A program made the position numbers and the translations under genes. DNA of 64,000 nucleotides from positions 4,154,001-4,218,000 of the forward strand of contig CM044309.1 of assembly GCA_024291935.2 (NCBI GenBank), given 5' to 3'. Below the pieces are notes generated by a model. It made no database searches, was not told the origin of the DNA, and saw only the letters and a program-made list of their open reading frames with translations. The stretch comes from Okapia johnstoni. Lineage: Eukaryota; Chordata; Mammalia; Artiodactyla; Giraffidae. Shown here in pieces: positions 35,565-47,402 of this stretch (positions within the stretch are counted from its first letter, which is position 1; each line of letters opens with the position of its first letter).

Positions 35565-36330
35565 TGTTTCTACATTTTATTTCTTCTGGAGATCTTACTG
35601 GATTTTCAAGTTCTAATTAGTCATCCATTGATTCTTTTGGATTTTCTAGGAAGATAACATATCATATATTATTTTGAAGAAAATATCAATGCTGATGCCA
35701 ATAATAGGTATGTAAGAGGAAGCGGTTAAGAAGAGCTGAAAACGTGTGGTTTGGCAACACGATTATCAATAAAGTCATTTATGTGCACTGTTCATCTTAA
35801 TTCCCCTGTGGCACAGTTGCGTAAAGGTGAGTCAGGTTGATTTTGATGTGAGTTTTATTTTATAAGGGCTGTTATAAACCCACACAGGTTTGCTCTGTCA
35901 TTGTGGTTGGTGTTTGGGGACATGTTCATCTCCTCACAGCTTAAGGAAAAAGTGAAGGGAACATTTTTGTTTCTCAACGTTTTGGCTTCAGGTAGCCCCT
36001 TGTTACTTTTCCAACTAATGGGAGAAACTCCAATTTCTTAGTAGCTAATTTAAACACTCACTTTTACCCATATCTTTTCCACCACTGGTGGAGTGCCATG
36101 CACCATAAATATTTCTGTTCATGCAGGTGATGAATGCTGCCAAGTGTCCCGTCTGTTAATCATTTAAGAGGTGTAGACTTACATACTTGCAAGGCATCGC
36201 TAAGAAAATGCTACTATTTTTCCCCAAATCCTGTAATCAACTTTATTCATAAGTTTTTGGAAATGTACATCTGACAACAGCCAGTGCCATTGATAATTGA
36301 TATCTGACAATAGCAAGTGCTGTATTTCAT
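35565..36330. other. unique DNA
   Basis: No repeat or exon recognised. Confidence 0.4.
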
Positions 36331-36339
36331 ACCTACTAC

Positions 36340-36525
36340 CCATATTGGTTGTAAGTGAACTCAATCTTATGCTTAGTAAAGCAAGGCCCAAGATCAGCTT
36401 TACATGTGTTACTAAATCCTCATCGCAACCATCTTCATTGTGATTCAACAAATATTCCTGCCCTTGTGAAGCTTACGTTCTTCCAGGAAATAGATACGTG
36501 ATATACAAATAAGTAACTCTAGTCT
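36340..36525 (-). repeat. MIR/L2-like remnant
   Basis: 'ctttacatgtgttactaaat' with 'cctcatcgcaacc' resembles antisense MIR, followed by 'tcaacaaatattcctgccct', an L2-like tail. Diverged. Confidence 0.4.
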
Positions 36526-36782
36526 GCCTCAAGCCCCTTTAACAAAATGTTCCTCTTTTAACTGAGAGCTCCTCTGCTCAGTCTTTCTGCTGTGAGATCG
36601 GCCCTGACCGAGTGACTGGCCGGCACTCTGAGTCTTCCTGCCTCCAGATGGTCTCCTGATCCTTCTCCTGCCTCCGATGTATCAGTTAATGTCGCCACAA
36701 AGCCCGGGGGCGGGGGCTCAGCCCCCAGGCGTGGACTTCTCAGGACCTCCTCTCTTTCCTTAGGTTTCCATGCGTGGAAGCT

Positions 36783-36988
36783 GGGCTTCCCTCATAGCCT
36801 AGTCAGCAAAGAATCTGCCTGCAATGCAGCAGACCCAGGTTCGATTCCTGCGTTGGGAAGATCCCCTGGAGAAGGCAATGGCAACCCACTGCAGTGTACT
36901 TGCCTGGAGAATCCCATGGACAGAGGAGCCTGGCGGGCTACAGTCTATGGGGTCGCAAGAGTCGGACCCGACTTAGCAACTGAACCAC
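36783..36988 (+). mobile_element. Bov-tA SINE
   Basis: Full head to tail ('gggcttccctcatagcctag' to 'cccgacttagcaactgaacc'). Flanks GCGTGGAAGCT and ACGTGAATGCT may be a decayed target duplication. A GC-rich unassigned stretch precedes it (36690-36740). Confidence 0.85.
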
Positions 36989-36989
36989 C

Positions 36990-39900
36990 ACCAGCACCAC
37001 ACGTGAATGCTGTCAGTTCTGCCTCCATAGCACCTGGCTGCCTCCCTACCTTTCCCTTTGCATTGCCTTTCACTTGTTGCCATGACCTTGCATCCCCCCC
37101 AGGCCTCGCTGCCTGAGCCTCTGTCCCCTTCAATGCAACTCAGGTCCTCCTGTGAGGATCATTGCCCCGAGGCCTAGTTCCATTCAGCTCATTTCTGGTC
37201 TGTTAACTTTCGACAGCTCCCCAGTACTTTTCATAAAAGGTGAACATCACAACTTGTGCTACAAACATGTTTCTCTAGTCTTATATCTTGCATGTTCCTT
37301 TATATCGTTTATGTGTTAGCAGAACAGGATTATATGTTCTCCTCATATTGATTTTGTGTTTCTCTTCACCTTCAGGCTTTGCCATGGGCTGCTTTTACAT
37401 GTGGGACATCCAGCTTTCCAGTCCAAACACACATATCCACTTGTGAAAATCCAGCCATATTCAACATAAATCTCAGATGATAAGTATTTCCTTAAGGAAG
37501 TCGTTCATGAAACTTGTAATTCTCCCAAGTTGGAAAAGATCTCTGGGTGGCTGTAGAATTTGTTTTATATCTTTCTTATGACATTTTTCATATGAAAACC
37601 TTGGTTATGTTTATGTGTATGCTTGTCTTTCTACTAGATGATAAGATGTTAGTAATCTTCCACTACTCTTAACAGATCCTCAGTAATTATTTGTCAAATG
37701 TTGGGATGGATAAATGAGTGAGTTGAGTCTGTTCTTTATTTGCATGGGACGTTTGTGACACTGTGAACAAGCAATGTGAGGCCACCAGAATATGTGGCGG
37801 AGCTGGAATGACAGCACTTTCAATCAAGCAAGACTGCTGCAATACACGCTAAGCTAGGAATCATCTCATCTCAGGAAAAGGGGCCAGAATCTTGGCACAC
37901 CATTTTCAGGAAAGGGATACTGTCTCTTTACTTAAGACTTGCTCTAATCTTAGTACTGGAAACCCGAAACCTAACTGGAGAATAAATGTTTCAACGTTCA
38001 ATATGTCATAAACTGTGACCGAGGTGAAAGTATTAAATTACCCTGGACACGGGCCACCCTGCAGTGCAGCCAAGGGGTAAGTGGTAAGGGAGCAGCCTGA
38101 GAAGGCTGGAGGGGGGTCTTCAGCTTCAAGTCACGGCGCTGGCAGCAACAGCTGCTGCTTGGCTCTGAAGGCGGCCCTCTGCCCTCCATCTATGGTCAAG
38201 AGAGGGATGCAAAAAGTCCCAGCAGCTAAGAGACCCAAGATGCGCTGGGGGAGGTGGGCGGAAAGGTGGGGCGGGGGCTCCAGGAAGATGCTGGCCTCAG
38301 AGGGGCAGCTCAGCGGCAGGAAGCAGAACGGTTCCTTCGATTGTCTTCATCCTATAAGAGAGTGACAATCTCTGAACTGAGTCATAATATCTGCTCGAGA
38401 GACCATACTGCATAAGTTTAAACAACAACAACTTCTATATTCCAGAAACATGGCTTTATCTGGGGTGTAAACTTACTCCTCATTTTGGAGCAACATGCAA
38501 AATTTACAGGCACATAAATCTAGAAGTAGATAGTTTAGGCTCCACCTTAATGGATGATGAAAGGTGAGATTAAATGACTCTGAAACTTTACCTGACATGA
38601 TAAACCTCTATGAGTTAAGAAAGTGACCCCTGCTTGGCTGGACACAGCCTCCCTAATATTATTACAGTAGAAGGAATTTCTCACACTGTGGGCCGGGGAA
38701 GCCAAATATGGTCTTCATGCCACAGTGTCCTGCACCCGTTCGTACACAGGACGTAACTTCAAGATTAGCGTTTGCAAGAATCGGTAAGTCACTTAATAGA
38801 CTTTGTGTGAGTTTTATTCTAGATAACTTTATAAAGAGTTGGTCCACTTTAAGTATTTAAAAAATTTCTCCTCTTTACCTGCAACACAGCTTGGGCTTAT
38901 GAACTTGTTTTAAAGTTCATGGAGAACAACCGTGGCCATAATCTCTGAGCACACAGATGAAGAAGACATAAGAAATTGGGGAAAATGATAATCTGATTGC
39001 AAATCCATGACCCTCTCTTCTTGTCAATGCCTTGCTGGCAAGATTCAACAAGTTGAATAAGCAAGGCCTAAGGGCTTCCAAAATATAAGTCTTAAGAACA
39101 CATGTCAGGTGTGGCACGTAAGTGTTTCTGGAACTGGGGAAGGCAGTGGCTCCTTGCTGGAAACAGGCCTGATGGTCCAGGGTGAGAAACTCAGAAACTT
39201 TGTCTCCCAGAGGGGGAACCAGTCAAGCCCAGTGGATCTTTCTTGGTCTTTGGAGAAAATTTGCTTTGCCACTTGCCAGTGTGCTGCCTGCTTCTTAGAG
39301 GTCAACATTAGCAACTCTGGGGAAGACCTGCAACTTGGTGCAGAATTTGTTAATCTACACAGTTGGGGAGGAGAGAAGCCCACCATACCCTTTCTTATCC
39401 AGAACACAAAAAGGTCACCTTTTCCCTTGCCTCCAAAAGAAGAGTGTTTAGACTCTGCTCATCAATGGACAATGGTGTGTGAAAAGACTTTCTATGTGAC
39501 CATTGAGTCAGGAAATGAAACTCAAAGCAATGAGAAACAGAAAGGATGGAGGGCAAAATGCAAAACATTGATGATATTCCTTAGGGAAGCATGAGGTGGT
39601 ACAATCATTAGTGTGTAGTGCTCATTTGAATTACAAATGGATATAGACTGGGGTTTCTAAATGTCATGTTTAGAACTCCATACTACTGAAGAATTAATAA
39701 CAATTAACTCTTCAAATAATTTGAAGTATAAGGATGTTAATTGAATTGCAGTTTGTAACAAGAGGCATCTGAAAATAACCTAAAGGCATATGGCTGAAAT
39801 AATGATTCTAGATAACAGCGTTTGCAATATTTTAAGTACATAAAGTGAATTGCAGAGCAACAGCATAATATGATCCTGATTTTGTATATAACACATTTTT

Positions 39901-42295
39901 TGCATGTATACATGTGAGCGCGTTCGTTGACGAGTGAGCAGAAAAATGCCAACCTGGTAACGTTTGCTGCCTTGACGGGACTACGCTTGGAGGGAATAAG
40001 AGACGAGGGACTCTTGACTTTTGTAGCTACTCATATAAGAAAATAAATAAAACCACAAAGGATTGGAGGAAAAAAAGGCAGATTATTTGTAAATTGCATT
40101 TGTAATTTAAAAAATCTTTTCTGTCTTTAGTTGTGATACATAATCGCTTTAAGCATATGAAAGTATTTTTTCCATTTTGCTTGTATAAAACAAACATAAA
40201 TACCCTTTGATAATTATGTTTCATTCTAACTGAGGCAGTTGACATGCACAGGAGCCTCTCTTGGGTTTCCTTATAGTTTTTCAAAATTGACCCTCCATCT
40301 TTCTTAAAATTTAACTGTTTTTGAAAAAGAGGGACAAGCTAGACAATTCCAGATTGATATAATTGTGTAATATTGGGAGTTTGGTGTCCTATTTCTAAGA
40401 TGGTCCAACAGCCATGCATCAAAGCCAAGAAGTTCCAGGCTTGTCACCATCATGTCAGTCTTACCACACTCCCAACACAGTCCTGCTTTCCAGAAACTAA
40501 ATCCAGCTTTCTTCTTGGGACAGTACCAAGCCTCTGGACGGAGCTTCAGGGAGAGGATTTTGAGGTCATGGGTTTTCTCCGGGGAGGCTCAGAAAATGCT
40601 TCCTTTGCAATTGGAGTCTGAAGCCTGCAAATCAGTGGCAGATCGAGTTAGTTAAGAACATTTTCAAGCAAAAGTAGCCACTTTTCTTCTCCTCTTACAG
40701 CCTTGTACTTTGGTCTCTATGCTCTTCCCTCTGAGGTTCTCCCATCATCCATTTAAACTGCACATCATAATTGCATGGTCATCTCGGATACTCTTTAAAA
40801 CAACATGTTTACTTTGTGAAAGATCTTTACTTTATGGAAATCAGAGGTCAAAATTGCAGTTGGTTGACACAGCTGTGAACCGGCTTTCCCCTCCTACTCC
40901 CTGTTCACATCCATTTCATCTTTCATGGTATTCTCTCTTTTCCAAGTTTATGGTTTCCTAATACTACTTCACGTCTATCCCACTTTGGACATTGGACTGC
41001 CTAGGACACATATCTCTAGCTTCTAACCCGGTATTCAAGTTTGTCCAACCTGAGCCAATTAGCCATCTTGAAATGAATTCACATCAGGGTGTGAGTGGCA
41101 GAAAATGGTTTAAAACTTCTTTAGCTTTCCTAAGTCACATCTGTGTTTTGTATGGTGGTTTTAAACTCAAGCGAAGGGCTGTATTCATGGACTAGCACAG
41201 GCTAGAGAAGGAGGGGTTTTTGACTTGAGCAGCTTCCCTCACATTGTAGTAGGTACCCCAAAATGGCATGCTGTGAAAGTTGTACTTGACAGGAAACAAA
41301 TGAATAATGTTCTTTTTAAAAAGTAGACTCTCAGCCTCTAACTGAAGAGGAAATGAATGGGCACCTGGCACTATGGTGGACTGATCTCAACATCCTCCAT
41401 TCATCCCCCATCCATCATTCACGTTATTATATTCCTTGTTGATTGAAAGTTATGTTTCCTTGTGTGATCCCTGCATGCTTCCTTGTATAGCCCCCTGCTA
41501 ATCTGACTTTTCTACCAACTTTAGCATCAATCTACAGGCTGTGGATCAACGCTGTGCATTGATGGACTTTAAAGGAGGTTTAAATTATCTCTCCAATTTC
41601 ACCGATGGGGCTGGGAGGTGATTCTGTGGCTTACTCCTAGCTAAGACTTGAACTTCGATCATAATTTGTATAAAGAGCTCTATTTCTTCTCCTAAACTTC
41701 AGACTTTGGCTTGATAATGAGTCAGATGTCCGAAGCCTTCTAGATTTGTCATTCTGAATCCTTTTTCGGCCTTAAACTCCTTTCGGATTCTGATAAAAGT
41801 CGGATCTATGTCTCTCAAAACTACCCAATTTCAGATACTGTTTTAGGGTTTTTATGAACTCTAAGGCCCACCTAGGATTGGGAGCCACAAATCCTACACA
41901 GGCTTTAGTGTCACAGAGAGTGCAGGCAAGCAGAAAGCAGCCCAGCGGACGCAGCTCTCTAAAACATATGCCACTTATTCCATCTGCCTTGGGGCGCCAA
42001 AAGCTTTTCAGCAGTAAGTAGAGTCCACCCAGCACAAATACTTGTCTAAAGTAATACCCAGAGAGGTTCTTTGACTTATAACTTGATGAGAAAAGGAAAA
42101 TCACTTGCTGGGCATGAGTGAGCATTGGAGAAAGAGAGCCATAAAGAGTTGACTACGTTGATAAGCCCTGGATTGCACACCGTGAGTTACAGAGCAGCAA
42201 AACTCTGATATGCACTCTCAGTTCTGCATTGAAGAACTTCTAAACTCCTACATTCACCGTGGCTGAAAGGACTGTAGCCTGTGTTCTCCAGACTA
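36990..42295. other. largely unique 5-kb stretch
   Basis: The longest repeat-poor part of the window. A GC-rich patch at 38080-38340 and a 161-codon plus-strand open frame at 39109-39594 are the only notable features. No domain, splice structure or known gene was recognised in either. An L2-like tail may lie at about 37600-37710. Confidence 0.4.
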
Positions 42296-42299
42296 TTTT

Positions 42300-42425
42300 A
42301 AGCTCAGTCCTCAAATACTTATTAAACCCTGACCGTGTGTCAGGCCCCAAACTAGGTTTTATAGATAAAAATATGAGTGAGCAGCTCAAGCACAGTACAG
42401 GAGAAAGATGTACAAATATAAAATA
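42300..42425 (-). repeat. LINE L2 3' end
   Basis: Antisense L2-like tail: 'caaatacttattaaaccctg', then 'gtgtcaggccccaaactagg' and 'agataaaaatatgagtgagc'. Confidence 0.5.
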
Positions 42426-42434
42426 GTAAAAGTA

Positions 42435-42622
42435 CTGCTACTTCCTCAGTGTAGGCACTGTGTTAAGGGTTTCACATATATGACTTTATCAAATCTTCAA
42501 AACAGTTCTAGAGGCAGGCTTATTATTATCCTAATTTTATAAATGAGTAAACACAAAGACAGAGAAATTGAGTAAACTGACATATACCACGGTGGAGCTG
42601 AAGTTCTGACCCGATTCAAGGG
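42435..42622 (-). repeat. MIR SINE
   Basis: Antisense MIR: 'gtaggcactgtgttaagggt', 'aggcttattattatcctaat', 'gacagagaaattgagtaaac'. Confidence 0.65.
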
Positions 42623-42749
42623 AAGACTCAAGTGTTGGGGGCCCTCTAAAACTGGAATACCCTTCAGAGCCATTAATTGGCTACTGTCAAAAAGCCAAAG
42701 AAAACAATCTCTGTTCCCCCTGCCCCCCAAAATCTCAGAAAATAACAAG

Positions 42750-43425
42750 TGCTGGCCATGATGTGGCGAAATCAGAACCTCTTGTGCATTGCTTGTAGGC
42801 ACATAAAATGTGCAACTGTGGAAAATGGTATGGTGGTTCCTAAAATATTAAATGTAGAGCTACCGTGCAATCCAGTGTTTCCACTTCTCTGTGTAAACCT
42901 AAAAGAATTGAAAACAGGGACTAGAACAAATGTTCATATACCTATGTTCATAGCAGCATCATTCATAATAGCCAAAAGTTGTAAACAACCCACGTGTCTA
43001 TTGACAGATGAATGGACAGACAGAATGTGGAACATACATACAATACACTACTCTTCAGCCTTTAAAATGAATGAGACAACATAGGTGAACCTTGAAGACT
43101 ACGCCAAGTGAAAACCAGACACAAAAGGACAAAGGAATAATGCAAATATGATTCCACTTATATGAGGTACCTAAAATAGTAAAATTCACAGAGCTGAAAA
43201 GTACAATAGCAGTACCAGGCGCTGAGGAGAGAGAGGGGGAATTATTGAGAATAGAAAGATAATTTAATGGGAATGGAATTCTAGATTGAGAAGGTGAAAG
43301 AGGTCTGGAGATGGATACAGTGGCGACAGTTGTATAACAAGATGAATGTACTTAACGTCACAAAACTGTTTGCCTGAAATGGTAAATTCAATTTTACCAC
43401 AAAGAATACAAAAGTAATAATGAAA
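42750..43425 (+). mobile_element. old L1M 3' end
   Basis: End of L1 ORF2 and 3' UTR: 'gtgcaactgtggaaaatggt', 'agcagcatcattcataatag', 'agtgaaaaccagacacaaaa' and 'cctgaaatggtaaattcaat'. Diverged and 5' truncated. Confidence 0.75.
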
Positions 43426-43429
43426 ATTA

Positions 43430-46180
43430 GTTTCTAAGACGAATATCTACTTAGAACAAAAGATCATAACAAACATTTAAAAAATTTAGCAAATAAAAAC
43501 ATCACAAAATCCAGAAAAATTACAATATTTTATATCAACAAACTGCCTGATACAACTTCATAATATCTTTTCCTTACATTTTTGTCTCATAACCTTCAAT
43601 TATCTCTTTATATGACAAAAATGTGTATCATTTTCTGTACAAAGAATAGAAAGGTAATTTAGTCTTCCAGTATACTTGAGTAAAATTTGTTTTTTGTTAT
43701 TGACGATGAGGTGCCTAAAACTTCACATACCCTTGAACTATTGCTTCACAATTGTGCCTGACCAATAAGATTCTCATAATTTTAATTTTGTATTATTCCT
43801 ATAAAAACATGATGTGGTTTTAACTGTATATAAGGCATTCCCAGATCTCTTCCCAAGAGGAAAAAAAAATTTCTTCCTTGACTAGGATGAGGATCAAATT
43901 CTCTATTTACAATTTTATATATTTGGTGACTGAAATTTTTTTTTTTGACAATTTACTCTTTCTCTACATTTCACAATCTCTTTCTTTTTACAACCTAGCA
44001 ATTTCTGAAGCTGGAGCCATTAGGAGACTTTTGCATTTTGATAAAACTTTGGGTTCTTCATGTTTGTTTTGGCATAGTGTGGGTGCTACGCTAATGGCTC
44101 ACAATAAATTATCAATATATGGAAATGACCATGAATCACATAAATCTATCCTATCAAACCCAAACTAAAATTCAACATTCCCTTATCTGGATCTCAAAAT
44201 ACCTGCAGCCCGTTTAACAACATTTGACACAGGCAATCTGATGATGGTAAGATCTCAAAGTATAATTGTGGTTAAATATATTCTGTGCATTTTATATGAA
44301 CATCTGACTACCTGAAAACATTGCTAGGGCCCTTCCAGGATCTTGGAAGTGGAGTCAAGGAAACGGAGTGTCCTGAAACTTGAGCATCGCACAGTCGCAC
44401 CACCTCTGTTTGAGTCTCAGCATTTTTGTTTCTCAGCACAGTGCTGGTCCCCCTCAGACAGTTATAAAGCGCTGAGGCAAGGCCCACAAGAGAAACCTAA
44501 GTAGACATCAAAGACATATGAACAAGACATAAAACAGCCTGGATCAAGGAAGGCTTCGAGCGAAGAATTCACCTGCCTCGTGCTGGCCTGTACTAGGACT
44601 GCACTTTCCTATTTCAAGCCTTTTATCTCCACTTTCAGAAAATTAGTACTAAGTACCTCTAATTCTATATCCTGCCCACCTGCCTTCTCCTGCCCAAATG
44701 TGCATAAAAGATCTGTTCAGCCTTTTTTTTAGAGTTATGATTAAAACACATATCTTACAACAAACGAAAAAGGTTAAAACAAAGGCTGACATGACAGAAG
44801 CAAAAAATAAAACAGGCAAAAACTTCCCAAGGGAAGAGCGCCATGCTTTCAACGAATGCATGTCTTTTCAAGAGGAATCAGGTGCACGGTATTGAGGGAT
44901 GCTCGCTAAGATGGATGAACTGCAACCAGGGACTCAGGTACGGCGGAGCCTCCCGCATGACTACCGTATGCCGGGACTTTCTAGCCCAGACTGCGGAGAT
45001 GGAAGACTGCGTGTGTCTGAGCTACAGATCGTGAGCTCAGTGCAAACCTAGACAATACTCTAAAATAAATGCCAAATTGATTGTGTTTATCAGGTAGGGA
45101 GTGGTCTATAAAACAGTAGAATTATAGATAAACCAAATATGTAAAGTATAAAAACATGCAGATTCCAATCATGCAATGAAGAGATAAGTTAAATTTTCTC
45201 AAGTGGTGAAGAATATTAGCTTGTAGAGTATCAACGACAAACCAGAAAAAAGTTATAAAAGAGGTTAATGTTAAAAACTGGGGAAAGACACACGTCATGT
45301 GCCAGGTTGTAAAGATGGAGTGAGCTTGAAACATTCTAGTGCCTCAAGGACACACCCCACAGGTTGACCTTTGGCCCATGAGGAGTCCCCCTAGCCCTGG
45401 CTAGCAACAAAGTGGGTCCTTGTTCCTCCCTGGAATTCTTTAATTGGCATCGATCTTCTTGATCAGTAACCTCAGCCCAACGAGATCGTATGTCTCTTCT
45501 CTGTATTTTAGCAAGCAACTCTGAAACACTGAGAAAACAGTGATAAAATGATGAAATTAATTGTAATGATAAACTTAATTAAAACTACAGTATTAGCATG
45601 TTTGTACTAGGTTTAAGAATTATTTAATCATTGGACTAATCTATGAAATATTACCTTTAAGGTGCTTGAAATAATGAACAGAACCTGACATTTTAGAATA
45701 TTATATACATGAGCAATTTGATTTCAAAGATTTAGGAGAACTTTCTTAAGTTTGTACAGTGTTCAAATGTTTAAGAGAACATAGCTTACTAACGCGTATA
45801 TTTGATTTATTTCTTTTACCAGAGTTACTTTTAGATAAGCCCATCCCCCACTCTACCCCAGCCTTTACTTGTTAAGTGTATAAAAGACTAACATGTCAGA
45901 CATTTGAGATGCTTGAGGGACTCCATAGACTAAACTTATAATTGACATATTTTAAAATGTTTAAAGAGATTTCATTAACCAGGCCTATTAATTCCATTAA
46001 TTGTTTAGAGGAATTAACATTGGATTGAATCTTCATTAAGGATTAAGTATGAGTAATAATTTGTATTTCCTGCCTAAATTTCCAGATTTATCAATATTTG
46101 TTTGCTAAATGCTAAAGCTTCAGAAAAATTTGTTTTTAAACTTGGCAGCTTTAATATGTTAAACTGCAATTAAAACCTAT
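43430..46180. other. unique 2.7-kb stretch
   Basis: No repeat or coding exon recognised. It lies 33-36 kb upstream of the CA1 ATG, near the distance reported for the distal erythroid exon of human CA1, but I could not identify such an exon. Confidence 0.4.
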
Positions 46181-46184
46181 GTAG

Positions 46185-46960
46185 AACTGCAGATGACACC
46201 ATCCTTATGGCAGAAAACTAAAAACTAAAGAGCCTCTTGATGAAAGTGAAAGAGGAGAGTGAAAATTTGGCTTAAAGCTCAACATTCTGAAAACTAAGAT
46301 CATGGCATCTGGTCCCATCACTTCATGGCAAATAGATGGGGAAACAGTGGAAACAGTGGCTGACTTTATTTGGGGGGCTTCAATATCACTGCAGGTGGCA
46401 ACTGCAGCCATGAAATTAACAGATGCTTGCTCCTTGGAAGAAAAGTTATGACCAACCTGGACAGCATATTAAAAAGCAGAGACATTACTTTGTCAATGAA
46501 GGTCCATCTAGTCAAGGCTATGGTTTTTCCAGTGGTCATGTATGGATGTGAGAGTTGGACTGAAAAGAAAGCTGAGTGCCGAAGAATTGATGCTTTTGAA
46601 CTGTGGTGTTGGAGAAGACTCTTGAGAGTCCCTTGGACTGCAAGGAGATCCAACCAGTCCATCCTAAAGGAAATCAGTCCTGAATGGTCATTGGAAGGAC
46701 TGATGCTGAAGCTGAAACTCCAATACTTTGGCCACCTGATGTGAAGAGCTGATTCATTTGAAAAGTCCCTGATGCTGGGAAAGACTGAAGACAGGAGGAG
46801 AAGGGGTCGACAGAGGATGGGATGGTTGGACGGCATCACTGACTCAATGGACATGAGTTTGGGTAAACTCCGGGAGTTGGTGATGGACAGGGAGGCCTGG
46901 CGTGCTGCAGTCCCTGGGGTCGCAAAGCGTCGGACATGACTGAATGACTGAACTGAACTG
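46185..46960 (+). mobile_element. BovB LINE 3' end
   Basis: From 'cagatgacaccatccttatg' (just after the RT active site) to the 'gaatgactgaactgaactga' tail. A 124-codon piece is open at 46370-46744. AGAACTG on both sides (about 46183 and 46960) may be a 7-bp target duplication. Confidence 0.85.
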
Positions 46961-47254
46961 AGAACTGTTTGGTGGTGGGACACAGCCAATGTAAAGACAG
47001 AACTTTCTGTCACTTTCAACTCCAAAAGAGAGAAGATTCCCAGGCAGGGGCATGCAGCAGGTTGCACATGGGGACAAGGTAACAAGTTGGAGCTGGAGGG
47101 GCAGCTTAAGTATGGTGAGCAGGGTGGGATAACATCACAAACATCTCCTTGATTAGCTAGAACGAATCTATTGTCAAAAACTGTATTTGCTGGAGTCCTC
47201 TGGCCTTGATTAAGCAGACTTAATATTTGCTATACTTGAGAAATACGAGATACT

Positions 47255-47402
47255 AGAATTATGGAGGAGAAGGAAATGGCAACCCACTCCACCGTTCTTG
47301 CCTGGAGAATCCCAGGGACGGAGGAGCCTTGTGGGCTGTCGTCTATGGGGTCGCACAGAGTCGGACACGACTGAAGCGACTCAGCAGCAGCAGCAGCAGC
47401 AA
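47255..47402 (+). mobile_element. partial Bov-tA/BovA SINE with (CAG)n tail
   Basis: Begins in the bridge ('ggagaaggaaatggcaaccc') and ends 'gactgaagcgactcagcagc', followed by about six CAG units. The tRNA head is missing. Confidence 0.8.
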
